NCBI RefSeq assembly: GCF_008253865.1
Contig: NZ_CP042331.1
Coordinates: 1,302,001-1,366,000, forward strand
Direction of reading: 5' to 3'
Origin: Bosea sp. F3-2
Lineage (GTDB): Bacteria > Pseudomonadota > Alphaproteobacteria > Rhizobiales > Beijerinckiaceae
Length of the DNA stretch: 64,000 nt
Shown one piece after another: positions 8,572 through 19,363 of this stretch. The notes beneath the pieces were generated by a model. The model was not told where the DNA came from. It did no database searches and saw nothing but the letters and a program-made list of their open reading frames with translations. Position 1 is the first letter of the stretch, and every line of letters starts with the position of its first letter. The position numbers were made by a program, and so were the translations under genes.

Positions 8572-9285
8572 ATGCTGCCGCCTAAGGGACGCGTCATCCT
8601 GATTTCCGGGGCCAATCGCGGCATCGGCCGCGCCGTCGCCGAGGTGCTGTATGGCGAGGGCTACAGCGTCAGCCTGGGCGGGCGCGACCTCAATTCCCTC
8701 AAGGCGATGAGCGCAAGCTGGGATGCCGCGCGCGTCCATATCGCCCGCTACGACGCCGGCGACTGGGCGAGCCAACGCGCATGGGTCGATGCGGCGGCAG
8801 CCCGCTTCGGCCGGATTGACGGGCTGGTGAACAATGCCGGCATGCATAGCGCCATGACGCTGCGCACGCCCGACGAAGCCGCGCTCGATGCGATCTGGGC
8901 CGCGAACTGCAAGGGACCGCTCAACCTGATCCATTGCGCCCTGCCGCATCTCGAAGCGTGCGGCACCGGCCGCATCGTCAATATCGCCTCGCTCTCGGGC
9001 AAGCGCGTGCGCAACGACCATGTCGCCTACAATATGACAAAGCACGCAATGATCGCGCTCAACCATGCGGCGCGGCGCATCGCCTGGGACAAGGGCGTGC
9101 GGGCGACGGCGCTCTGCCCCTCCTTCGTGCGCACCGACATGACGGCTTCGAGCACGGCATTGCCGCCGGAGGCGATGACCCAGCCGGCCGATCTCGCGCA
9201 GCTGGTTGCCACCGTCCTGGCGCTGCCCAACAATGCCACGGTCGCGGAATTGCTGGTCAACTGCAGGCTGGAGGACACGCTTTAG
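8572..9285 (+). CDS. Short-chain dehydrogenase/reductase
   Basis: A 237-residue classical SDR. It has the cofactor motif SGANRGIGRAVAEVL at the N-terminus, NNAGMHS in the middle, the catalytic Ser in NIASLSGKRV, and YNMTKHAM as the Tyr-x3-Lys active site. It sits 13 bp after oxidase 2 and 91 bp before binding protein 2 in the same orientation, so it belongs to the same unit. It probably reduces or oxidises a carbonyl product of the pathway with NAD(P)(H). The substrate cannot be told. Confidence 0.87.
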   Translation: MLPPKGRVILISGANRGIGRAVAEVLYGEGYSVSLGGRDLNSLKAMSASWDAARVHIARYDAGDWASQRAWVDAAAARFGRIDGLVNNAGMHSAMTLRTPDEAALDAIWAANCKGPLNLIHCALPHLEACGTGRIVNIASLSGKRVRNDHVAYNMTKHAMIALNHAARRIAWDKGVRATALCPSFVRTDMTASSTALPPEAMTQPADLAQLVATVLALPNNATVAELLVNCRLEDTL

Positions 9286-9376
9286 CGGCGCCGGAACCGG
9301 GGGAACCACCTTCCCCGGACGGGCCGATGCCGGATCACGATTATCGACGCTCAACGACAAAAGCAGGGGAAGAGCC

Positions 9377-10930
9377 ATGAAGAGACCCGTTTCGATCCTC
9401 GCCGCCTTGCTGGCCGGCGCCCTGATGGCCGGGCCGGCCCTCGCGCAGAAGACCGTCTTGACCGTCGGCATGCAAAGCTCCGATGCGGGCGTGCTCGATC
9501 CGCATCTGAATTCCGGCACGCCGGGCAAGGCGATGCTGCAATGGATGTTCAACGGGCTGGTGCGGATCAAGCCCGGCGAGCTCTCGCCGGAATTCATCGA
9601 GCCTGACCTCGCCGAAAGCTGGACCGCCTCGCCCGACGGCAAGGAATGGAGCTTCAAGCTGCGCCAGGGCGTGCAGTGCCACCATGGCTATGGTGAATTC
9701 ACCTCGGAGGATGCCGTCTATTCGCTGAAGCGGGCCTCCACCAAGGAAAGCTCGGCCTTCTCGTCGGACTACAGCGCCGTCCAGTCGATCGAGGCCCCGG
9801 ACAAGTACACCGTCAAGATCACGCTCAAGGAGCCGATCCCCAGCCTGCTCGGCATCGTCATGAACTACCATGGGGGCAACATGGTCTGTAAAAAGGCTGC
9901 CGAGGAATTGGGTAAGGATGGCTTCGCCAAGAAGCCGGTCGGCACCGGCCCGTTCATGTTCTCCGAATATGTGCCGCAGCAATACGCCAAGCTCGTCGCC
10001 AACCCGAACTACTTCCGCGGCAAGCCGAAGCTGACCGAGATCCTCTACCGCTTCATCCCCTCCGACTCCTCGCGCGACCTCGCCTTCCAATCCGGCGAGC
10101 TCGACATGATGCTCGGTCGCCAGGAGCAGGCCTGGGTCGACCGCATGAATGCGCTGCCCGGCGTCAAGGTGGTGGCGATGGGCCCGGCCGAGATGTCGGT
10201 GCTGCACCTCAACACCAGCCAGCCGCCACTCGACAACCTCAAAGTCCGGCAGGCGATCGCCCATGCCATCGACCGCAATGCGATCTGGCAGTTCCGTGGC
10301 AAGAACATCTCGCGCCCGGCCGTCTCGGTGGTGCCGTCAGGCTATCTCGGCACGGATGAGAAGGCGCCGCTCCTGCCCTATGACCTCGCCAAGGCGAAGG
10401 CGCTTCTGGCCGAGGCCGGCTTCCCGAACGGCATCACCATCAAAGCGATCAACACCACCCTGCCCTCGATGCTGAGCTTCACCGAAGCGGTGCAGGCCCT
10501 GCTGAAGCGCGCCAACATCACCCTGGAGATCCAGCCGGTGGAGCACGCGACCTTCCACCAGCAGATCCGGCAGGACCTGTCGCAGGTCGTGCATTTCCAG
10601 GCGGCGCGCTTCCCGGTGGCGGACGTCTATCTCTCGCAATTCTTCCATTCGCGGGCGATCGTGAAGACGCCGACTGCGGTGACCAATTTCTCGCACTGCA
10701 AGGTGGCCGACGCCGAGATCGACCAGGCCCGCTCCGAGACGGACAAGGCCAAGCAGCTCGCCCTGTGGAAGACGGCGCAGGAGAAGATCATCGCCGAGGT
10801 CTGTGCCGTGCCGGTCAACGAGATGATGCAGCTCTGGGCCTACAAGGACAGCCTCGACCTCGGCTACGAGCTCAAGGCCTCGCTCAATCTCGGCCCGCCG
10901 GTGCTGGAGACGACGCGCTTCACCAAGTGA
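9377..10930 (+). CDS. ABC transporter family-5 substrate-binding protein, copy 2
   Basis: A 517-residue dipeptide-type periplasmic binding protein. MKRPVSILAALLAGALMAG...ALA is a Sec signal peptide, unlike the twin-arginine-like leader of copy 1. Family blocks include EPDLAESWTASPDG, LRQGVQCHHGYGEFTSEDA and VRQAIAHAIDRNAIW. AGGGGA at 9365-9370 supports ATG 9377. It is followed after 202 bp by the permease and ATPase genes, so it is the main receptor of that transporter. The ligand is unknown but probably the same conjugate or peptide. Confidence 0.88.
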   Translation: MKRPVSILAALLAGALMAGPALAQKTVLTVGMQSSDAGVLDPHLNSGTPGKAMLQWMFNGLVRIKPGELSPEFIEPDLAESWTASPDGKEWSFKLRQGVQCHHGYGEFTSEDAVYSLKRASTKESSAFSSDYSAVQSIEAPDKYTVKITLKEPIPSLLGIVMNYHGGNMVCKKAAEELGKDGFAKKPVGTGPFMFSEYVPQQYAKLVANPNYFRGKPKLTEILYRFIPSDSSRDLAFQSGELDMMLGRQEQAWVDRMNALPGVKVVAMGPAEMSVLHLNTSQPPLDNLKVRQAIAHAIDRNAIWQFRGKNISRPAVSVVPSGYLGTDEKAPLLPYDLAKAKALLAEAGFPNGITIKAINTTLPSMLSFTEAVQALLKRANITLEIQPVEHATFHQQIRQDLSQVVHFQAARFPVADVYLSQFFHSRAIVKTPTAVTNFSHCKVADAEIDQARSETDKAKQLALWKTAQEKIIAEVCAVPVNEMMQLWAYKDSLDLGYELKASLNLGPPVLETTRFTK

Positions 10931-10956
10931 GCCATGTGTCCGGGGTGAGGAACGCC

Positions 10957-11062
10957 GTCACCCCGGACGCAGCGAAGCGGAGATCCGGGATCCATCGGAG
11001 GCCTCTGCGCTCTACGATGGATCCCGGATCAGCGCCGCTCTGCGGCTTGTCCGGGATGACGG
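10957..11062. repeat. Long intergenic inverted repeat within the transporter operon
   Basis: The left arm (10957-10995, GTCACCCCGGACGCAGCGAA... to ...GGGATCCATC) pairs with the right arm (11016-11060, GATGGATCCC... to ...TCCGGGATGAC), separated by about 20 bases. Pairing is imperfect in the middle. It lies in the 202-bp gap between the binding protein and its permease, where such hairpins often stabilise the upstream mRNA and favour high binding-protein levels. That role is inferred. The sequence type resembles dispersed rhizobial repeats, from memory only. Confidence 0.65.
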
Positions 11063-11132
11063 TAATGGTTCCGAGTGAGGCGATTAACGTGCTGTTCTTC
11101 CGATCCATTGCCCCGTCGACAGAGGCGAAATC

Positions 11133-12071
11133 ATGAGCGCCTTCCTCGTCAAACGCCTCGGCTTCGCCGTCGTCACGCTCTGGGCGGTGCTCTCGCTTGT
11201 CTTCGTCGTGGTGCGCATCGTGCCGGGCGATCCCGCGCAGGTGATCCTCGGTGACCAGGCCGATGCCGCCGCCATCGCCGCGATGCGCACGCGGCTCGGC
11301 CTCGATGTGCCGATGGCCGAGCAATACACTTCCTTCCTCGCGGGTGCCGTGCGCGGCGACTGGGGCGTCTCCCTCGTCACGGGCCGTCCGGTGATCCAGG
11401 AGGTTCTCGCCGTCCTGCCCTGGACGATCGAGCTCACCCTGGTCTCGATGGCGATCGGCATCATCATCGGCGTGCCGCTCGGCGTCTGGGCCGCGGTCAA
11501 TCGCAACCGCATGCCGGACTACGTCACTCGCATCGCCTCGCTGATCGGCCTCTCCTTCCCGCCCTTCGTCTCGGCGATCATCCTGCTGATCGTCTTCGCG
11601 ATCATGCTGCGCTGGTTTCCGGTAATCAGCGCCGGCCAGGGCTCGCCTTCTGCCTGGTTCCAGTCAATGGCGCTGCCGGCGCTCAATCTCGGGCTGATCA
11701 TGGCGGCCTACATCACCCGCGTCGCCCGCTCGGCCATGCTGGAGGTGATGCAGGAGGATTATGTCCGCAGCGCCCGCGCCAAGGGCGTGCCCTGGCGCGT
11801 TGTGGTCTGGCGGCATGCGCTGCGCAATGCGCTGATCCCGATCATCACCATCGTCGGGCTCTATCTCGGCATCCTGATCGGCAATTCGGTGCTGACCGAG
11901 ATTGTCTTCAACCGGCCGGGCCTCGGCAAGCTGATCGTCGGCGCGCTGAACCAGCGCGACTACACCATGCTGCAGGGCATGATGGTGATCTACACGCTGA
12001 TCGTCGTTCTGGTGAACATCACGACCGACATCACCTACGCCCTCGTCGACCCCCGGGTGAAGCTGTCATGA
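11133..12071 (+). CDS. ABC transporter permease, DppB/OppB type
   Basis: A 312-residue inner-membrane permease. The first transmembrane segment VVTLWAVLSLVFVVVRIVPG and the GDPAQVILG block are typical of DppB. The EAA loop, which contacts the ATPase, appears as YVRSARAKGVPWRVVVWRHA. There are about six membrane helices. It overlaps the next permease by four bases (ATGA), so the two are translationally coupled. It belongs to the dipeptide/nickel permease class. Confidence 0.9.
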   Translation: MSAFLVKRLGFAVVTLWAVLSLVFVVVRIVPGDPAQVILGDQADAAAIAAMRTRLGLDVPMAEQYTSFLAGAVRGDWGVSLVTGRPVIQEVLAVLPWTIELTLVSMAIGIIIGVPLGVWAAVNRNRMPDYVTRIASLIGLSFPPFVSAIILLIVFAIMLRWFPVISAGQGSPSAWFQSMALPALNLGLIMAAYITRVARSAMLEVMQEDYVRSARAKGVPWRVVVWRHALRNALIPIITIVGLYLGILIGNSVLTEIVFNRPGLGKLIVGALNQRDYTMLQGMMVIYTLIVVLVNITTDITYALVDPRVKLS

Positions 12072-12954
12072 GCACCTCCGTCCATGATACCGCCCCCATC
12101 GCCCCGCCCCGGCTGCGCTGGCTGAAGGCCACAATCGGGGCTTTCAACGCCAACAAGACCTCCTGGGTCGGTCTTGCCATCGTTGTCGCCGTGATCCTCG
12201 CCGCCGCGCTGGCACCAGTCATCGCCCCGCATGACCCGCTGGAGCAGAACATCCTGTCGCGGCTCCAGCCGCCTCACGAGGACTACTATCTCGGCACCGA
12301 CTATTTCGGCCGCGACATTCTCTCCCGACTGCTCTACGGCGCCCGGATCTCGCTGGTGATCGGCATCGCCTCGACCGTCATCGCCATGGTCGCCGGCTCG
12401 CTGATCGGCCTTCTCGCCGGCTATTACGGCGGGCGCTTCGACATCGTGGTGATGCAGGCGATGGACATCCTGCTCGCCTTCCCCTCGCTGATCCTCGGCC
12501 TGATCCTCGTCGCCATGCTCGGCCCGTCGATGGAGAACATCACCATCGCGATCGCGCTGACCTCGATCCCCTCCTTCGCCCGGATCGCGCGGGCGCCGAC
12601 GATCACGGTGAAGGAGCGCGACTATATCAGCGCCGGCCGGGCGCTGGCCTTCTCCGACGCGCGGATCATGGCCGGGCACATCCTGCCCAACATCTTTCCC
12701 GAGATCCTGGTGATGGCCTCGCTCTGGCTCGCCAATGCGATCCGCACGGAAGCCTCGCTCGCCTTCATCGGGCTCGGCGTGAAGCCGCCGACGGCGACCT
12801 GGGGCGGCATGATCCGCGAGGGCTTCGAGAACATCCTCGACAGCTACTGGCTGGTGCTGGCGCCAAGCCTCGCGATCCTTATCGTCGTCTTCGCGCTCAA
12901 CGTCCTCGGCGACGGCCTGCGCGACGCCATCGACCCCAAGCTGAAGGGCGAGCG

Positions 12955-12958
<4 letters not shown>
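12068..12958 (+). CDS. ABC transporter permease, DppC/OppC type
   Basis: A 296-residue permease with the N-terminal OppC-N region (FNANKTSWVGLAIVVAVIL) and LGTDYFGRDILSRLLYGARI, a hallmark of the DppC class. The EAA loop DYISAGRALAFSDARIMAGH is present. It overlaps the upstream permease and the downstream ATPase gene by four bases each. It pairs with the DppB-type subunit to form the membrane channel. Confidence 0.9.
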
Positions 12959-14796
<1,838 letters not shown>

Positions 14797-15145
14797 ACAT
14801 TGGAATCCACAAATCAGACTACAATAATATCAATAATTTAGGCCAGTCACTGAGTAAAATTTCGCTTCGACCTACTGAGAAAATCGAGGCATAGTGTTGC
14901 CGCGATGGTAGGAAAAGTTCGGCAATCCTCGATACGACGCCCGGCTCAAACCGGGCGTCTTTCATAAGGTCGATCCCAGACGCATTGACTGTCGGGGCTG
15001 GAGCGCCTTGCCAACAGCCAGCCATGCTTGACCGGCGTCAGCTCGCCGCTTGCGGGCTGACCGTTATCGGTTCAACCTTGTAACGGCCGTTTGGCAAGGG
15101 GTGAGGCAGGACCATGCTTTTGCGGCCCCCGCGAGGTCTTGGTCG
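14797..15145. other. Intergenic stretch, AT-richer than its surroundings
   Basis: About 350 bases without a gene. The first 130 bases are clearly richer in A and T than the flanking genes (for example the run ACAATAATATCAATAATTTA at 14820-14839). A strong hairpin at 14936-14959 follows. I see no tRNA, IS end or recognised RNA. The base composition may mark a junction of acquired DNA. The promoter of the cyclase gene presumably lies in the right part, but no good -35/-10 pair is evident. Confidence 0.4.
14936..14963 (+). terminator. Candidate intrinsic terminator
   Basis: A 9-bp perfect stem GACGCCCGG/CCGGGCGTC with a 6-nt CTCAAA loop (14936-14959) is followed by a short TTTC run. It lies 140 bp after the ABC ATPase and could end that operon or a small RNA from the AT-rich stretch before it. 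Confidence 0.5.
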
Positions 15146-18100
15146 ATGGATTGCTCGGGCTGCGGCTTCCAGATCGAGAGCAGCTTTACTTTTTGCCCGA
15201 AATGTGGCCTGCGCCAGCCTGCGCCATGCGCTAGCTGCGGCTATCCCTGCGCTCCGGATTTCGCATTTTGCCCGAATTGCGGAGCCCACACGACGGCGAA
15301 CGCAATCCATCAGGCTGCGCCCGCGCTGAGCCGAACCGCTGCGTCGCCTCCCCGGCCGCCGCCACCGCTTCCGGAAATCGAAACGGGACATGCGCCCGTC
15401 CGCCTTGCCTCCGATGCCGATCGCCGGACAGTAACAATCCTGTTCGCCGACCTCAGCGGCTTCACCACGCTCAGCGAGCAACTCGACCCCGAGGTCGTGC
15501 AGACGCTGCAGACCGAGTTGTTCAGGGAATTGACCGCGGCGGTCCAAAGCTTCGGTGGTTTCGTCGACAAATTCATCGGCGATGCCCTGCTCGCTTTGTT
15601 CGGCGCACCGGTCGCGCATGAGGACGATCCGGAACGCGCGCTCCGCGCCGCCCGCGACATGCTCGCTCGCACTGCGCGGCTCGGCGAAAGCTCTGCTGCC
15701 GCGTGCCCGAAGATGGTGCTCCACATCGGCATAAACACCGGACCGGTCGTTGCTGGAGGATTGGGAGTCGGCGCTGCGAAATCCTATTCAGTGACCGGCG
15801 ACACGGTAAACACGGCGCAAAGGCTGCAGTCACTGGCCGCCCCAGGCGAGATACTCGTGGGTCCGCTTACCTACCGGCTGACCCGGCATGCCTTCTCCTA
15901 CGAGTCGCTCGGCGATGTTACGCTTCGCGGTCGGTCCGGCAGCCTATTGGTGAATCGGCTGGGTGGTCCGCTCGCCTCACCGCGTCCAGCGCGCGGGCTT
16001 GAGGTACTCGGCCTCAGCACGCCGCTGATCGGCCGCGATTCGGAGCTGCAACAGATGCTGGCGAGCCTTGACCGGGCCTGCGCTGGATCGGCGCAGCTTC
16101 TCCGCCTCGTCGGCGAGGCCGGCATCGGGAAATCGCGACTGGTGAACGAGTTCGTCGCCCGGGTCGGCTGCGAGGACCGCTTTCGAGACGTGGCCGTGCG
16201 GCAGGCTGCCTGCTCGTCGCTGGGTGAACAGTCATACGGCGCTATCGGCGCCGTTGTACGCAGCGCTGCCGGGATCATGCAAAACGATGCTCCCGATGAA
16301 ATGCGCGTGAAGCTCGCGGCCTTGCTGGGAGATCTAGGTCTGGAAGGCGAGGAGCCGGAGCGGCTGATGCCGCTGCTCTACCATGTGCTCGGCTTGAGTG
16401 ACCCCAAAGCCGCCTTGCAGCATGTTGAGCCTGAACAACTGCGCCGACAAATCCTCCACGCAGTCCGCACGATCATCGAACGGCGCCTGTCTCTGTCGCC
16501 GCTGCTGATCGTCGTCGAAGATCTGCATTGGGCTGATGTCGTCTCGCTCGAGGCATTGCGCTTCGTGATGGACAAGCTGGAGCGCAAACGGCTGATGCTG
16601 GTGGTCACGCATCGTCCCGCACTGGAAAACGACCATCTCGACTCAAGCCGGATCAGCCATACCGCGCTCAGGTTGTCGCAGCTCGGCGATACCGACGGAC
16701 GCCGCCTGCTGGCGGCGCTGTTCGGCGAAGACTGGGCAAGCTCCGCCGGCGCGCTCCCCGATAAGATCCTTGAGCGCGCCGGCGGCAACCCTCTGTTCAT
16801 CGAGGAGATCGTGCGCAGCCTGATCGAACTCGGCGTGTTGAAGCGCGACGGCCAGCAATGGCGGGTGGTGACGGATGAAGCGGCGGTCAGCATTCCCGAG
16901 ACAATTCACGCGATGTTGCTCACCCGCGTCGACCGACTACCTTCGGAGGCGCGGCGGATCGCGCATGAAGCTGCCGTCATCGGCCCGCGCTTCGACGCGA
17001 CGCTTCTCGAAGCGGTGACCGCTGATCGCTCCAGGCTTGAAGTGGGCCTCGAGCTGCTGTGCGATGCAGAAATCATCCAGGAGGTTGCCGGGGCAGGCTC
17101 GATCTCCTCACACGGCTACCGCTTCACGCAGACATTGCTGCGGGACGTGATCTATCAGAACCTCCTGCTGCAACGGCGTGAGGAAATGCACGGGCAGATC
17201 GGCATGGCCTTCGAAGCCCTGTGCGGTGCGGACCCCGAAAGGCTCGAGGATCTCACCGTGCTCGGTCATCATTTCGGGCTGAGCGCGGCGCGGCAAAAAG
17301 GTGCGCATTACCTTCGCCAAGCCGGCGATCGCGCCCGCATGATCTATGCCAACGATGACGCTCTTCGCTTCTACGAACAGGCGCTCGCGGCTCTGGCGAC
17401 AACCGAACCGACACCGCTCAGCCTGCAACTCGGCGAGCGCATTGCCGACTTGTGTGGTCCGGCCGGTCGCCGAAGCTTGGCGCATGAGCACTATGAGACG
17501 GTGTTGCGGGCATTTCACGAGAATGACGACCGTGTCGCGTCGGCCCGAATTCTTCGCAAGATCGGCCGGCTGCTCTGGGATGCCGGCAAGCGCGACAAGG
17601 CCGAAGCTCGCTACGCCGAAGCCGCGCTGCTCCTCGACGGAGCAGACGCGCCGATTGAGCAGGCGCATCTCTGGCAGGAGCGCGGTCACCTGGCGTTCCG
17701 GACCGGTGATCACGCTCGCGCCGCGCAATGGGCCGACGAGGCGCTCGAATTCGCGCGCGCCGTGACCGGCACTCATGCCTCCGAAATCGAGCGAGAAGCA
17801 GCGCTTGCGACTGCCGAAGCGCTCAACACCAAAGGTGTCGCGCTGGCGCGACTTGGGCGGAACAGCGAAGCGGTGCGCGAGGTGGAGCGAAGCATCCAGG
17901 TGGCCGAGGCCGCGGGCCTCCCCGGCGCCGCCTGCCGCGGCTATACCAACCTCAGCGTGCTCTACACGACGATCAACCCGGCCCGAGCAATCCAGGTTTG
18001 CCGGCGCGGCCTCGAGGTGTCACGGCGTATCGGCGACCTGGGTTTCCAGGCGCGCCTCCTCACCAATCTGGCGGTCGCCTGCTGCACGTTTACGGATCGC

Positions 18101-18442
18101 TGCCCGACGGAGGGCGTTCCGGCGGCCGAGAAAGCGGTGGAAATCGACCGTGCACTCGATCAGCGCGAGCACTTGTCGGTACCGTTGATCGTGCTCGGGC
18201 AAATCCACCAGTGCCAAGGACAAACCGAAATCGCTGCCCGGTTCTTTAACGAGGCGCTCGAAGTCGCACGCGAAACAGGCGAACCGCAGCTGCTTTTTCC
18301 ATGCTATGATGGCCTCGCAACGCTCAATCTCGACCTCGACAATCTGGCAGAGGCCGACCGCTACTTTTCCCTGGCGCAGGATGTTTGCGCCCAGCATGGG
18401 CTCGATCCGGAAGCGCTGGTGGTGCTGCCTTTCCTCGACTGA
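15146..18442 (+). CDS. Adenylate/guanylate cyclase with zinc ribbons, AAA-type ATPase and TPR domains
   Basis: A 1098-residue multidomain protein. Residues 3-45 carry paired cysteines (C3/C6, C17/C20, C28/C31, C42/C45), a double zinc ribbon. Residues ~93-270 form a class III cyclase domain with metal Asps D102 and D146, Lys142 (adenine-type) and the TGDTVNTAQR segment with the Asn and Arg needed for catalysis. Walker A GEAGIGKS lies at 322-329 and a Walker B VVEDLHWAD near 460. The C-terminal ~350 residues look like TPR helices. The start is ATG 15146 with GAGG 9 nt upstream. It is predicted to make cAMP under control of the ATPase/TPR region. The signal is unknown, and there is no membrane segment. 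Confidence 0.88.
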   Translation: MDCSGCGFQIESSFTFCPKCGLRQPAPCASCGYPCAPDFAFCPNCGAHTTANAIHQAAPALSRTAASPPRPPPPLPEIETGHAPVRLASDADRRTVTILFADLSGFTTLSEQLDPEVVQTLQTELFRELTAAVQSFGGFVDKFIGDALLALFGAPVAHEDDPERALRAARDMLARTARLGESSAAACPKMVLHIGINTGPVVAGGLGVGAAKSYSVTGDTVNTAQRLQSLAAPGEILVGPLTYRLTRHAFSYESLGDVTLRGRSGSLLVNRLGGPLASPRPARGLEVLGLSTPLIGRDSELQQMLASLDRACAGSAQLLRLVGEAGIGKSRLVNEFVARVGCEDRFRDVAVRQAACSSLGEQSYGAIGAVVRSAAGIMQNDAPDEMRVKLAALLGDLGLEGEEPERLMPLLYHVLGLSDPKAALQHVEPEQLRRQILHAVRTIIERRLSLSPLLIVVEDLHWADVVSLEALRFVMDKLERKRLMLVVTHRPALENDHLDSSRISHTALRLSQLGDTDGRRLLAALFGEDWASSAGALPDKILERAGGNPLFIEEIVRSLIELGVLKRDGQQWRVVTDEAAVSIPETIHAMLLTRVDRLPSEARRIAHEAAVIGPRFDATLLEAVTADRSRLEVGLELLCDAEIIQEVAGAGSISSHGYRFTQTLLRDVIYQNLLLQRREEMHGQIGMAFEALCGADPERLEDLTVLGHHFGLSAARQKGAHYLRQAGDRARMIYANDDALRFYEQALAALATTEPTPLSLQLGERIADLCGPAGRRSLAHEHYETVLRAFHENDDRVASARILRKIGRLLWDAGKRDKAEARYAEAALLLDGADAPIEQAHLWQERGHLAFRTGDHARAAQWADEALEFARAVTGTHASEIEREAALATAEALNTKGVALARLGRNSEAVREVERSIQVAEAAGLPGAACRGYTNLSVLYTTINPARAIQVCRRGLEVSRRIGDLGFQARLLTNLAVACCTFTDRCPTEGVPAAEKAVEIDRALDQREHLSVPLIVLGQIHQCQGQTEIAARFFNEALEVARETGEPQLLFPCYDGLATLNLDLDNLAEADRYFSLAQDVCAQHGLDPEALVVLPFLD

Positions 18443-18461
18443 CGGACGGAGGAGGCTCGAT

Positions 18462-19142
18462 ATGTATGTGCGCACCGACATGGGGCCTCTTCAACCGGGC
18501 GACAAGGCACCGAACGTCGTGCTCGACGCAATTACCCGCGAGGGTAAGATCGCGATCGACGACTTTCGCGGTCAAAAACCGGTATTGGTCGGTCTGTTCC
18601 GCGGCCTGCATTGCGCCTTCTGCCGGCGCCACATCGCCGCCCAGGCGCAACTCGACCCGGCCCTGCGCGCAAAGGGCGTCGAGAGCCTGACCGTGGTCAA
18701 CACCCCGATTGAGCGTGCACGCCTCTATTTCCGCTATCATCCGATCCCTAATCTTCTTGCCGCCTCTGATCCCGGGCGAGCCTCGCACCAGGCTTTTGGC
18801 CTCCCCAATCTCGAATTCACGGAGAACGAGACGGCATGGCCACACAAGGTCTCGATGGCTGCCGTGCTGGGCATGCAGGTCGAGATTCCGGGCGAGACTC
18901 CCGGGCCGATGGATCCGCTTGCTGCGTCGGGATATCTGGATCAGAAAGACGGCTACGAAGTGACCGAAGCCGACGAGCAGATGAAAGCGACAGGCCTTGG
19001 TCAGCTTATCGGCCAGTTCCTGCTGGACCGGCAAGGCATCGTCCGCTGGTGCTTCACCGAGGTTCCGGAGGGTGGGCGCTACATGTTCGGGGCGCCGAAC
19101 CCGGACGAGCTGATGTCGGCCGTCTCCCAGGTTGCGCAATAG
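18462..19142 (+). CDS. Peroxiredoxin-like (AhpC/TSA, thioredoxin-fold) protein
   Basis: A 226-residue thioredoxin-fold protein. LQPGDKAPNVVLDAIT and PVLVGLFRGLHCAFCRRH give the redox-active Cys-x2-Cys, in a PRX-like2 rather than a classic Prx sequence. GGAGGAGG at 18448-18455 precedes the ATG by 6 nt. It lies 19 bp after the cyclase gene, so the two form an operon, suggesting a redox-linked partner for the cyclase. The reductant and substrate are unknown. Confidence 0.8.
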   Translation: MYVRTDMGPLQPGDKAPNVVLDAITREGKIAIDDFRGQKPVLVGLFRGLHCAFCRRHIAAQAQLDPALRAKGVESLTVVNTPIERARLYFRYHPIPNLLAASDPGRASHQAFGLPNLEFTENETAWPHKVSMAAVLGMQVEIPGETPGPMDPLAASGYLDQKDGYEVTEADEQMKATGLGQLIGQFLLDRQGIVRWCFTEVPEGGRYMFGAPNPDELMSAVSQVAQ

Positions 19143-19189
19143 AGCGCAGAACCATTTCCGACCGCGTGGCGGCACCTTCAGACGTCAGT

Positions 19190-19258
19190 TCATTGCCTCC
19201 GAAGCGCCTGGTCGATGCCGCGCCCGGTCATCACGTCGCCGGAGAGAACGATCCGCAT
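19190..19258 (-). pseudogene. 5' remnant of a CapA-family (poly-gamma-glutamate/capsule) gene
   Basis: An ATG at 19258, preceded by GAGAGG, opens a 22-codon frame reading MRIVLSGDVMTGRGIDQALR and two more residues before TGA. GDVMTGRGIDQ is the conserved metallophosphatase-like N-terminal signature of CapA/PgsA-type proteins, which are normally some 300-400 residues long. The rest of the gene is missing, and the frame ends about 50 bp from the end of the peroxiredoxin-like gene. It therefore looks like a gene truncated by rearrangement. It follows the PEBP gene on the same strand. Confidence 0.55.
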
Positions 19259-19363
19259 TTTGCCTCTCAGGCAGGCCGCTGCGACCGCTCAGGTCCGCGC
19301 CCTCCTCGCCTTCCCGAAGAGAAGAAACGCGGGCAATCGTCGCCGCGTGTCGTCTCCTTGCGA

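Noticed and set aside
14819..15025. A 68-codon minus-strand frame in the AT-rich gap
   Set aside because: It runs through the strong hairpin at 14936-14959, has no ribosome binding site and resembles nothing known.
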